DNA of 64,000 bases from Artocarpus heterophyllus (lineage: Eukaryota > Streptophyta > Magnoliopsida > Rosales > Moraceae), in assembly GCA_025403435.1 (NCBI GenBank), contig CM046337.1, positions 4,967,501 to 5,031,500 on the forward strand, written 5' to 3'. The notes beneath the pieces are model-generated. The model was not told the DNA's origin. It worked only from the letters and a program-made list of their open reading frames with translations, and did no database searches. The translations under genes and the position numbers were made by a program. Below, in pieces: positions 45,967-59,045 of the stretch; within the stretch, counting starts at the first letter, position 1, and each line of letters begins with the position of its first letter.

Positions 45967-48182
45967 TGATAGTCACGCCCAAAATATATTTCTTCTTTAA
46001 ACGGCGGACGTATGTAGTATAGAAAAGTTGTCGTATTCACAGGACGATGAAAATTTGTACCTCAGCAAATTGATAAAAATGAACGTTCAAAAAGACAATC
46101 ACTTTTTTCAGAGCTAAGTTTAAAATGAAAGAAATATTTTTATGGTTTTTTTATCCAAAATTTTAATTCAAAAGAAATGAAATTAAAACGGTGAAGCTTG
46201 GAGAATCCCTTGTATGTTTGCAACTGATATGGAATTTCAACTCTAATTAATAATTATCTAAAGTATTTGATTTATTATATCTTATCTCATTAATTGCAAG
46301 CACATTTTACTAATTATATAGGTCAACCTAAATCGACAATATAGCAAGCCATAATACAGTAAGGGTCTTCCTATAAAAACTAGCAAAATAATTATTGGTG
46401 CACTAATTATGAAAATTATAACAGTTGTCACTCAATTATAATTAACATAATTATAGGATAGAAAAGATAATAACAAATCAAAATTAATATATTTTAGCAG
46501 AATAAATTTTTACATCAATTCTGGCAGTACTTCATCTTATGAAATATCTAGAATCGACAATATAACAAGTCATACTGCAATAAAAGACATTTCATAAAAT
46601 TAAGCATTATTTCATTATTATTAATATTGACTATGCAACATAATTAAATTACATAAAGAAAGCATGACTGAATTTATATAAAAATTGACAGCATAACAAC
46701 ATCAACAATAATTATTGAAAACATAAAGATATAATTTATTCCACAAAATATAAACATTTCCACACAGATATAGAATTAAAATTCATACCAAGATACTATG
46801 CATATAAGATCATCTCTCTGCCTCACCAGACACTCTACTCTAATTTAAGCATTATTTTATTATTATTTATTACCTAAGAAGATACTGCTGAGTTAGACTC
46901 AGCAGTAAAGAAAGGAAGGGGAAAAGAGGGCCAAATGCCCGAAGGGGATGATTTTTTCATGGGGCAATGCAAGGCTATTTATAGCCTTGAAAAGTTACTG
47001 TATATCATATGTAATCATCATTTTTCCTTGTTGAAAGTTGACAAATTCGAATGATGTGATCCTTTTTCTCCTCTTTTTTCCACGCTGAGATTCGCTCTTG
47101 ATTATGCGTTTTAAGCTTGAATCCTGTGCTTTGCGGCATGAGAAGGCACCAAACCGGGCTGATCTGGACCGTTAATTTCACGATCCAATGGCTTCAAACA
47201 CGCGTGAGAATGGGCCCATGTGGGACCAGTGGGACTGAGATTTTAGGACCGTTAGATCAGTCTAGGTATTCCCATTGAATGGCTGAGAGAGTGGCTGCAC
47301 GTGGACATGACCGCACCAGATTCCACGCTGGCTGAGATTCCCTCTGACTCTCTCTGCAGCTTGTCCGAGCCTGTGATGCATGCGCCAATCAAAGGATGAC
47401 ATGTGGAATCCGTGACTGAGACACGCAGCTTCTCGACATGCGTCAGTCCGTGACTGAGACACGCAGCTTCTCGACATGCGTCAGCGCTGACGCTTCTCCT
47501 TGGCTGACGCGTGGCCTGACGTCTGCAGCGATCCAACGGGCGAGATTCAATTGGCAGTTGATCCGAAGGCTGAAAATGCGACACGTGTCCCTTAAATTTT
47601 AAATTCGAATTTTATTTATCTCCTTGATGCATTTGATGTCTGATTTTATCCATTTTGGTGTCATTTTGCTCCATTTTTTCTCTAGATTTCAAATCTAAAA
47701 ATCACAAACACACTAATATTAATTATTTTACAAACATAATATTTACAAAAATATTTATTTTACATTAAAACACATAAAAATAAATAAAAACTCCTAAAAT
47801 TTTCAGTCTCTTACGGTTTGACACAGATATAATTTTTTTGACTTGGAAATATTTTTAGAAATTACTAAAAATATAATAGAACATATTTACAAACTTAAAA
47901 CACACTATAAAACACTCTAAAACTCAAAATAAAATAACCGCATTATTTTTACGGCTTTGACTATTTACAGACTAGACACTTATTTAACACACCAAAATGA
48001 CTCTAAAAATTACTAAAAACATAAAAACACACTAAAAACACATTTTTAAAGACATTTACACACCAAGACACAAAAATACTTATTAATACAAAATTTGCTA
48101 TTAATTAGAGGATTTAATGAGAAATAAAAGCATAAATAAATGATTTAAGCCTTAAAAAATGTACACTTTTACAGTCTCATCA
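45967..48182 (-). repeat. 5' LTR of the Athila-like element
   Basis: Homologous to 36224-38396. It is longer mainly because a unit of about 37 bp containing GTGACTGAGACACGCAGCTT is tandemly duplicated at about 47409-47482. Confidence 0.95.
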
Positions 48183-48499
48183 GTGATATTTTGACGGATC
48201 CCAATATATACGTATATTTTATCAAATAAATCTTCATAACATTTTAAACAGAATTAAGGGTTAAAATTCAAAATAAGAAAAGTCCAAAACAAGCTTTGAT
48301 TGGCGAGTAATCAATATCAACAAATTAGACAGCTAAGGGCATATTTAATACACCGTATTGTATTGTATTGTATCTTATTGTATCAATATTATATATGTTT
48401 GGTTTTGCACCGTATTAAGATGCATTACACCATACAATGTTTTTTACCACCGTATTGTATTGTATTGGTATTTAAACTTTAAATATAGTAAACTTGAGC

Positions 48500-49045
48500 C
48501 ATAGTTTCAGGGTCAAAATTTAGGTTTGGGATCGGGGTTAGGATTCGAGACTGGGATCAGGGTTGGGGCTAGGATTTGAGACCAGATCGAGGTCGAGATT
48601 TAAGATCGGGGTCGAGGATGAGATTCGGGACCATGGTCGAGATTGAGATTTGAGACTAGGGTTAGGGACATGATTTGGGACTAAGGTCAGGGTTAGGATT
48701 CGGGGCCAAAGTTGGGGTTAGGGCTCGAAGCTGGGATCAGAGAAATGATTAAAGATCAAGGTTAGGATTCAAGGTCTTGGTCAGAATTTGAGACAGGTGT
48801 CGTGGTTGGGATTTGTGATTCGGGACCAAGGTCGAGGTTAGGATTTAGGATTCGGGACTAGGGTCAGGGTTGGGATTCGAGGCAGAGGTAGGGGACAGGA
48901 TTTCAGACCAGTGTCGAGGTAAGGGCCGGGGTTGGGGTTGGGGCCGGGGATAGGATTTGAGACTAAGTCAAGGTCGGGATTCAAACCGGAGTAAGGGTCA
49001 GGATTTGAGATCAAGGTTGGGGTCGAAGTCGGGATTCGAGACCTA
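48500..49045. repeat. Degenerate G-rich minisatellite, left arm of foldback
   Basis: Irregular units of about 17-24 bp built from GGGGT(C/T)(G/A)GG, ATTCGAGAC or ATTTGAGACC and AGGGTC. Confidence 0.85.
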
Positions 49046-49452
49046 TTTCCAAATCTTAGCCTTGAATCCTGACCCCAAACTAGACCCTAGTCCCTAATCC
49101 TGACCACGACCTCAGCTTTAAATTTGACCTAGAATCCTGACCTCGGCCCCGGCCCTGAATCTCGATCCGAAATCCTAATACCAACTCCGAATCTCAACTG
49201 CTACCCCGGTCTTAAATTCTGACTTCGACCTTAACCCCTAACTTAGTCTAGAATCTCAACCTCGAATCCCGACCCGATCTCGAATTCCAACCCTGACCTT
49301 GAATTCTGAGTCCCAACCCTAATCTTAAATCCTAATTCAGAATCTAGCGACCTCAACACTGGTCCAGAATCTCAACCCCAACCCTGACCTTGGTCTTGAA
49401 TCACGACCTAAAATCCTGACCCTGACCCCAGCCTTAAATCTCGACCCCCATC
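49046..49452. repeat. Degenerate C-rich minisatellite, right arm of foldback (first part)
   Basis: Complementary version of the left arm, e.g. AATCCTGACCTCGGCCCC and GAATCTCAACC. It is interrupted at 49452 by the LTR element and resumes at 55426. Confidence 0.85.
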
Positions 49453-50310
49453 TGTGACACCCGTTATTCTCCTAACGGGTATTGAGGTAATTAAATTAAT
49501 TTTTAATGTATAAAAAAAATTTGCTTCATTTAAATTTATTTTATAATATTTATTTTTATCTATTTTTAAGTTTTCTAAAATTCTCCTATATTTATTTAGT
49601 ATGATTACTAAAAAGCCTTAGAACTTCTAATAAATCTCAAAAATGTCATATTGGCATTATGTGTGTTAAAGTCTTTAGATGAGACATAAGGATATCTTTT
49701 CCAACTACTCTTGACCCTCATTTTCTTTATTTCCTCCGTGACATGCTTCAACATGTCTCCTCTATAATTGTTTCTATCACTTCTTTTCAAAGACTTCATC
49801 TTTTCTTCCTTTTTCTTCCACGGTTCCCACACTCTTCTTCTCATTTCTTTGCTGAAGCAAAATACTTAGAGAACTTCTTCAAGGCAGCCATAAAAATCAG
49901 CCACCATCACCTCCATTTGAGAAAGAATTTCAGTCATACCGAAGTAAAGGAACCTGTTTTGAAGCCATTTCAAGCTTCCAACTAACCATAATCCGAGGTT
50001 AGAATCTTATGAACAAATTTAGTCTTTCATTTATAAATTTTCTTTTATACTAAAGGATTATTCAAATTTGCGTTCTTAAACCTAAGTATATGTTTGTTGC
50101 TATTTTGGAGCATATGTATGAAGTCTAAGTGTATATGCCCTAGACAGAAAATTTATATTGTTAAACTTTATAATACCTCTATGGGCAGTGGTTATTTCTT
50201 GAAATTCTAAGATTAAATTAAAATAAATTTTATTTTTAAGGTTTTACTTTTATTATTTATTTTTATTTTATCTCATTAAAAACTGTTAACCCCCATATAG
50301 GGGCGTTACA
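49453..50310 (+). repeat. 5' LTR of the cargo element
   Basis: Starts TGTGACACCC, ends GGGGCGTTACA. A stem-loop CCCGTTA/TAACGGG with a 6-base loop lies at 49460-49479. Apparent ORFs within it are repeated identically in the other LTR and look non-coding. Confidence 0.95.
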
Positions 50311-50317
50311 GAATTTT

Positions 50318-50329
50318 TGGTATCAGAGC
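50318..50329 (+). other. Primer-binding site, initiator tRNA-Met type
   Basis: TGGTATCAGAGC starts seven bases after the 5' LTR. Confidence 0.9.
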
Positions 50330-51798
50330 CTAGGTTCGGTTAACCTAGGGAGTGTAGCACCACTTTAAAAAATATATTTTTGAGATGGTTTTGAAGCTGA
50401 ATTTTCATTGTCATCATCAAAATGAACCTTCACATTGATTTATACAGTCTAGAAGGATGTAACATGGAAAGGCCATAGAATGAAAATACTAATGGTTATA
50501 TGAGTACAATAATTATATAGAAGGATAGTATTAATAGTTATGAGGGAATGATAATTATATGGAATGAGTTTATAAGTAGAATGCTTATGAGAGATTCGTA
50601 TAATATTTGGATCTATAAGCATATCTAATTCGTATAAACGATGAGAAATTCGTATAGATACGAGGATTTAAAAGCCTTTTGTCTCGTGAAAAACAATAAG
50701 AAATATAAGGCTTGATTTATTGATTTTAAAGTTTGACATAGATATGCCAAATTTTTCGTAATTGATTCAAACCTAAGTAATGATTATGTGTGGATTCGAT
50801 GGAGCACATAAGTGTCAATAACTTTTCTTAAAAGTTCTATTTATTTGAGGAATATGATATAAGTTGGGAATCATGGTATTGAATCTTGAGAGAGATAAAT
50901 GTTAGACTTTTGGTCTGTTGAGACTGTGTAAAGTCTAGAATGCATGAATCTCAAAATTGGAATATTTCGTTACGTACATTGTATTTAAGTGTATCAGTGA
51001 ATCTTTTGGTTACCTAAGGTTTTGTTATATGAGGAAATTATATATTGTATGAGTAGAATTATGGGGATTATAGATGTTCTTAAGTAGTAACATCAAGTGT
51101 CTTTGTTCATTGATATGGTCTACGTTGAAAGACGTAAATCGTATTGATTTCAAGGTTAGTCGCATTCTAAACCCTTGGTAGCAATGATGATGAATCCATT
51201 GATAGATGTTGAGTATTATGAATAACATATGGGTGTATGTATTGTTCAATAAGATTTTGATTAAAACAAAATTATTTGAGTTGCTGGAAGATTATGTTGT
51301 TATGAAATGATTTTAAATATCATTCAGGAAGATCCTTGTTGTCGTTAAATTAGATTTGTTGTTCATAATTAACTTTATCTATAGTGGGCTTTAAATTGGG
51401 TTTAAGATTTATACAAATTGGTTTTCAATTTTATGTTTGTTATTTAACTCGTTCCAAATGTGTCAAGGCCCGAAACAACCTGACCATTTTCAACTAAGAA
51501 CATTTGGGCCTAGTTCAAATCTTAAATCAGTTTGATTCACACTGTCTCTCCCACGTGGTTTCTATACGTGTCATATACAGTGGTTTAATCATTGTTTACA
51601 TATACGTTTACTGTGCATAGGAGCTTATTTCTCCGAGTTCACTTTTTCCCTCTTAATTTGTTATTTTCTCTCTAAATCGCAAATCCTCTTCTTTTTCATT
51701 AGAAATTCTTCTTTTCCTCTAAAAGAAGAAGGAATTCTAGGATTCTGCAATTTACTATCTTAATTTTTCCTTTCTATTTACTCTTCTTTCATCTCATC
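50330..51798 (+). other. Leader of the cargo element and possible internal promoter
   Basis: No ORF of note. From about 51470 composition changes to a less AT-rich, CT-rich sequence with a G-box-like CCACGTGG (about 51551-51558) and a pyrimidine-rich leader just before the ATG at 51799. It looks like a gene promoter or 5' UTR brought in with the cargo (inference). Confidence 0.5.
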
Positions 51799-52320
51799 AT
51801 GGACCCAAAGTACCTACACCTGAGAAAGTATTTCCCATCACTCTCCCAAAAGATTCTCAGAAAGAAATACAAGGCTAGAATTACTCGGTTGTGGATTCTT
51901 ATGCGTTTTGGTATCCCTTGTGATGTGAGAATGTTAATAGAGGGGAAAATCCGTCCGAGTGACTTTAGTCAAGATGTCGGTTTACCAGGAACAGGTACCA
52001 GTCGTAGTGCAATGAAAAGAAGAGCTCGTGCCATCGTGGTCACTTGTAACAAATGTGGAAGACAAAATTGTAACGGTAAATGTACTTCACCTGGTTATAT
52101 GTCTACGAATAGAGAGGATAAAATAAGGTTTTGTAGGGATGGACTTTCAAAGGAGAACTTGGATAGCATCCATCCTCCTCTCCATGGTCACCCTAGTGGA
52201 TATGTTCAAGGAGCTATTTTTAAACTCTGGCCTAAATTTTATACAGAAAGACAACGCCTCAGGAATATGGTATTTCTAGATCCTGTTTGCCAAGCCATAA
52301 GAAAACTGGATGGGGAATAA
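51799..52320 (+). CDS. Basic Cys-rich protein of unknown function, element cargo ORF 1
   Basis: An intact 173-aa ORF with a good start context (CATCATGG). The N-terminal third is basic (MDPKYLHLRKYF, KILRKKYKARITRLW). The middle has a Gly/Ser linker, a basic patch MKRRARA (about residues 72-78) and directly after it a Cys cluster CNKCGRQNCNGKC (about 83-95), followed by PGYMSTN. The C-terminal half has LHGHPSGYVQGAIFKLWPKFYTE (read in overlapping parts). The order basic patch, then Cys cluster, then PG-x-x-S resembles the small Cys-rich nucleic-acid-binding proteins of carlavirus-type plant RNA viruses; that is a pattern impression, not an established homology. It might instead be an unrelated zinc-binding host protein. 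It is not a typical retroelement GAG. Confidence 0.7.
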   Translation: MDPKYLHLRKYFPSLSQKILRKKYKARITRLWILMRFGIPCDVRMLIEGKIRPSDFSQDVGLPGTGTSRSAMKRRARAIVVTCNKCGRQNCNGKCTSPGYMSTNREDKIRFCRDGLSKENLDSIHPPLHGHPSGYVQGAIFKLWPKFYTERQRLRNMVFLDPVCQAIRKLDGE

Positions 52321-52962
52321 GTTATCGCTCTATAAAGGTTATTTAGTCTTTACTTATTTGAAGCAGTTTTAGCTGATGTTCAACAGTTTGTGTTTTTCTT
52401 TTACTCAAAATATTTGCTTTTGTGTTTGAAATAATTGTGATTATTAGATTGATACAGTAAGTGTTAATATCTTATTTAATTTATGATTTTCTTAAATATA
52501 TATATAATAAAATATATATCTTATCAGACACGTTACATACGGTACAGTAATATGTTTGAATTTTGAAAAGCTTATCCAGATATTTCAAGATTTGTGTCTC
52601 AAATTTCAAAAGTTCTACAGTATTTGTCGTTTATATTAAATTTCTAGACTTGGTGTATATTTGTCAAAAAGTCTACAGTTGTGTCATGAGGGTCTTCTGT
52701 CAAATTGTTCTCAATTGTCAAAAGTTATACAATTAGAGTCTAATCTTTTTCAAAAAGTGAATCAGATTTTCTGTAAACTATCAATCACCTTATCTTACTT
52801 TCTTATCCGCACAAGATTTTGTTTAAATCTTTGGATTACCTTTTCATTACCTACTCGTCTATCTCTTTAGCCCTTTTTGTATATTTCTCATCTTTAAAAA
52901 CTTATGTAGAACCCGAAGTCTAAGTGGAGCAGACATTAAGCAACCACTTCTATAAACCAAAT
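52321..52962 (+). other. Spacer between the two cargo ORFs
   Basis: About 640 bp, T-rich, no ORF with recognisable content. It could serve as the 5' region of the LOG-like ORF. No TATA box is clear. Confidence 0.5.
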
Positions 52963-53613
52963 ATGTCTACCTCCCAGTCCACGAAGAAAATAAAGAATGT
53001 CTGTGTCTTTTGTGGTTCCAGCCTTGGAAAAGATAAAGCTTATTTAGAAGCTGCAAATCACTTAGGGCAAGTCCTAGCACGCAAGAAGATTAACATAATC
53101 TATGGGGGTGGTAGTATAAAAATGATGGTAAATATGGCACTAGCAGCTAGGTCTAGTGACGCTACTGATGTAAGAATTTGGCCTCATATTCCAGTTGAAG
53201 GAAACCTTTGTAAGGAAGCCATAGGTAAGGGAGAAGGAGTCAGGAGTATCCCTAAAAATTTTAAAGACATAATCTACAATTCTGATGCTTTTATAGCATT
53301 ACCTGGTGGTCTAGGTACTCTTGAGGAAATATTTATAGTTGCTTGTGGGCAATTGTTGGGCTTTTATTCCAAACCTTTGGGTCTGTTGAACGTAAAGGGT
53401 TTTTATGACGGTCTTTTGAAATTTCTAGATTACGCTGTGGAAGAAAACATCACTACAGAATCGGAGAGACAAATCTTTGTCACTGCTTCAACAGCTGAGG
53501 AATTGATAGATAAAATGCAAATCATACATCCAGAATCCGACACTGCAACATCCAAGCTTGAATGGGAAAAGAAAAGCCGGGAGCGGCCAATTGATTTGAA
53601 TCTCCATCTGTAA
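52963..53613 (+). CDS. LONELY GUY (LOG)-family protein, intronless, element cargo ORF 2
   Basis: 216 aa from the ATG at 52963 (MSTSQSTKKIK); the open frame extends 13 codons upstream without an ATG. Family features: VCVFCGSSLGKDKAY (13-27), INIIYGGGSI (43-52), SDAFIALPGG (107-116) with the signature PGGLGTLEE (114-122), and KPLGLLNVKGFYDGLL. LOG enzymes release active cytokinin bases from riboside 5'-monophosphates. Residues 93-106, directly before SDAFI, where family members carry an Arg-Lys pair in a helix, read VRSIPKNFKDIIYN; the Arg-Lys pair is gone. The segment 53-80 is also divergent. Activity is therefore doubtful. Plant LOG genes normally have several introns; this copy has none, pointing to capture through RNA. 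Confidence 0.85.
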   Translation: MSTSQSTKKIKNVCVFCGSSLGKDKAYLEAANHLGQVLARKKINIIYGGGSIKMMVNMALAARSSDATDVRIWPHIPVEGNLCKEAIGKGEGVRSIPKNFKDIIYNSDAFIALPGGLGTLEEIFIVACGQLLGFYSKPLGLLNVKGFYDGLLKFLDYAVEENITTESERQIFVTASTAEELIDKMQIIHPESDTATSKLEWEKKSRERPIDLNLHL

Positions 53614-54566
53614 TCTTTTTGTTTTATCTTTGGCATGTAGGCATGTGTGTCCGTATTTCGTGTGTTACGAATAACCGTTTGCCTTGTATTCTGTGTTTCT
53701 TGTGGTACGTTGTTGTTCAATCTTTTAGATTCATTGAGCCTAATGCCGGGATGGCTGAATACGAAGTACTTGATGCTCTCGAAACGCATCCTTCTTAAGG
53801 TCCGATCTTTTGTTTATCGATGTTTTTGTATCCTCTAAGCATGCATGATATGGATAGCTGGTATACGGAGTGCCTTGTACTCTCGAAACGTATCCGTATT
53901 ATGTTTGTAATGTGTAATATTCTGTTAATATTATGTGGAAGTACCAGAGTCAGTTATGGGGATATTCCATATGAAATATGAGTATATTATTTGGGTTGAA
54001 TGTTTGTGTCATGAGGATAGCTGTTTAATGAAAAATATGTCGGGTATGTTTGCAACCAGAGATTCCGCTTAATATCTCTATGAATAAGTTTAATGTATGG
54101 TTTTGAATAGAAGTGTTTGTGATATATGTTTTATGATTATGTTTTAGTTTATTAGTTGAGGTATGAAATCAAATCTATTTGACTTTTCCTTACTCAAAAA
54201 GGAAAAGGAACCTAAAGATGAAGTATATAAAATTTCTCTGGCAATCTCCTTAAATGTGATTGTAAATCACAGTCCATGGACAATGAAGGACTGGAATCAT
54301 GGTATGGTCAATATGTATGCCTGATCAGATTCTTAGACTATTATACGGTGTTATAAGTTGAAACTTGTCAGAAATACTCTCATTGAGGGATTTAGGAGTA
54401 AGATTTATTATGCAAGTAAATAAGTGGAGATACGATAACTTAACTTTGGAAGATAAACAACATTAACGGTTTAGACTCGGAATTGGAATCATAATGGAAT
54501 CAAAATTTTTACTAGTATTGCTAGAATTGAAATTTCGAGGACGAAATTTCTTTAAGGGGGTAGAGC
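53614..54566 (+). other. 3' internal region of the cargo element
   Basis: Non-coding DNA between the LOG-like stop codon and the 3' LTR. It holds two similar CTCTCGAAACG(C/T)ATCC segments (about 53777 and 53881) and ends with the gypsy-type tail and purine tract. Confidence 0.7.
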
Positions 54567-55425
54567 TGTGACACCCGTTATTCTCCTAACGGGTATTGAG
54601 GTAATTAAATTAATTTTTAATGTATAAAAAAAAATTTGCTTCATTTAAATTTATTTTATAATATTTATTTTTATCTATTTTTAAGTTTTCTAAAATTCTC
54701 CTATATTTATTTAGTATGATTACTAAAAAGCCTTAGAACTTCTAATAAATCTCAAAAATGTCATATTGGCATTATGTGTGTTAAAGTCTTTAGATGAGAC
54801 ATAAGGATATCTTTTCCAACTACTCTTGACCCTCATTTTCTTTATTTCCTCCGTGACATGCTTCAACATGTCTCCTCTATAATTGTTTCTATCACTTCTT
54901 TTCAAAGACTTCATCTTTTCTTCCTTTTTCTTCCACGGTTCCCACACTCTTCTTCTCATTTCTTTGCTGAAGCAAAATACTTAGAGAACTTCTTCAAGGC
55001 AGCCATAAAAATCAGCCACCATCACCTCCATTTGAGAAAGAATTTCAGTCATACCGAAGTAAAGGAACCTGTTTTGAAGCCATTTCAAGCTTCCAACTAA
55101 CCATAATCCGAGGTTAGAATCTTATGAACAAATTTAGTCTTTCATTTATAAATTTTCTTTTATACTAAAGGATTATTCAAATTTACGTTCTTAAACCTAA
55201 GTATATGTTTGTTGCTATTTTGGAGCATATGTATGAAGTCTAAGTGTATATGCCCTAGACAGAAAATTTATATTGTTAAACTTTATAATACCTCTATGGG
55301 CAGTGGTTATTTCTTGAAATTCTAAGATTAAATTAAAATAAATTTTATTTTTAAGGTTTTACTTTTATTATTTATTTTTATTTTATCTCATTAAAAACTG
55401 TTAACCCCCATATAGGGGCGTTACA
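54567..55425 (+). repeat. 3' LTR of the cargo element
   Basis: 859 bp, almost identical to 49453-50310. Confidence 0.95.
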
Positions 55426-55790
55426 CCATCTCTGTCCCAAATCATGATCCCAACCCCAACCTGTCAATCCAGACTCAAAATCTCGACTCCGACCCCTGTC
55501 GCGAATCTCGTCCTTGACCATAGTTTCGAATCTCGATATCAACCCTGGTCCTAAATTCTGACCCTGGTCTCGAATCCCAACACCGACCCTAAATCCTGAC
55601 CATGACCTCAGTCTCAAATCTCAACTTCAACCCGACCTTAGACCCTAGTCCTGAATCTTGACATCGACCCTGGTCTCAAATCCTGTCCTCGAATCTCGAC
55701 CTCGACTTTGGATTCTCACCCCGACCTTAGTCTTGAATCCCAACCACCTTAGACCCCGATCTTGAATCTCATTCTAAAAATTCAACTTTT
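55426..55790. repeat. Degenerate C-rich minisatellite, right arm of foldback (second part)
   Basis: Continues the CGACCCCNACC-type units interrupted at 49452, after the duplicated CCATC. Confidence 0.85.
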
Positions 55791-56036
55791 ATGTTAACTT
55801 TTAACATAATTTAAATATTTTATTGATTTATTAATATGTACTTTTAGTTTAAATTATACAATACGATCTAATACGAAAGTTTTTGATAATATTTGATATC
55901 ACGACTTGTGTTGTATTAATTTTTGATTTCATATTAAATAATACAACATATAGATGTTACTAAACATTGTATTATTTTTAAATAATAAAAATAATATAAT
56001 ACAAAGTGCTAACATGACGTGTCAAACATGCCTTAA

Positions 56037-59045
<3,009 letters not shown>

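Larger units (their letters stand above)
36224..48182 (-). mobile_element. Ty3/gypsy retrotransposon, Athila/Tat type, complete but inactive
   Basis: LTRs 36224-38396 (2173 bp) and 45967-48182 (2216 bp) are flanked by a perfect GTGAT duplication (36219-36223 and 48183-48187). On the minus strand the LTR runs TGATGAGACT to GTGACCATCA. The primer-binding site, plus-strand 45945-45962, reads TGGCGCCGTTGCCGGGGA on the minus strand, the Asp-tRNA type usual for Athila/Tat elements. A purine tract TTGGGGGGTG (38397-38408) abuts the 3' LTR. The coding region 45208-39907 is broken. LTRs show many differences, so the insertion is much older than the element at 49453. Confidence 0.96.
49453..55425 (+). 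mobile_element. Young non-autonomous gypsy-type LTR element carrying two cargo ORFs
   Basis: LTRs 49453-50310 (858 bp) and 54567-55425 (859 bp), aligned by eye, differ only by one A in a poly(A) run and one G/A change. They are flanked by a perfect CCATC duplication (49448-49452 and 55426-55430). A primer-binding site TGGTATCAGAGC (about 50318-50329) follows the 5' LTR. AATTTCGAGGACGAAATTTC and the purine tract AAGGGGGTAGAG precede the 3' LTR, an arrangement common in Ty3/gypsy elements. The 4.26-kb interior has no gag, protease, RT or integrase; instead it has intact ORFs at 51799-52320 and 52963-53613. Movement would need enzymes from an autonomous relative. Confidence 0.93.
48337..56033. 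mobile_element. Foldback (giant hairpin) element, split by a later LTR-element insertion
   Basis: The left end GGGCATATTT (48337) and right end AAACATGCCT (56033) are imperfect inverted repeats flanked by TAA (48334-48336 and 56034-56036), as in PIF/Harbinger-like MITEs. Inside each end are TATTGTATTG-rich segments. The left arm (about 48500-49045) consists of degenerate G-rich units such as GGGGTTAGGATTCGAGACC. The right arm (49046-49452 and 55426-55790) carries the complementary C-rich form, such as GACCCCAACCCTGACC. Without the inserted element it is about 1.7 kb. No transposase is present. Confidence 0.7.

Noticed and set aside
48500..49450. Possible CRISPR-like or telomere-like array
   Set aside because: Units are irregular, degenerate and without constant repeats or spacers; the G-rich motif is not TTTAGGG. 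It fits foldback arms better.
49608..49985. ORFs of 78 and 80 codons repeated identically at 54723-55100
   Set aside because: They lie inside the LTRs and are identical only because the LTRs are; there is no sign of coding constraint.
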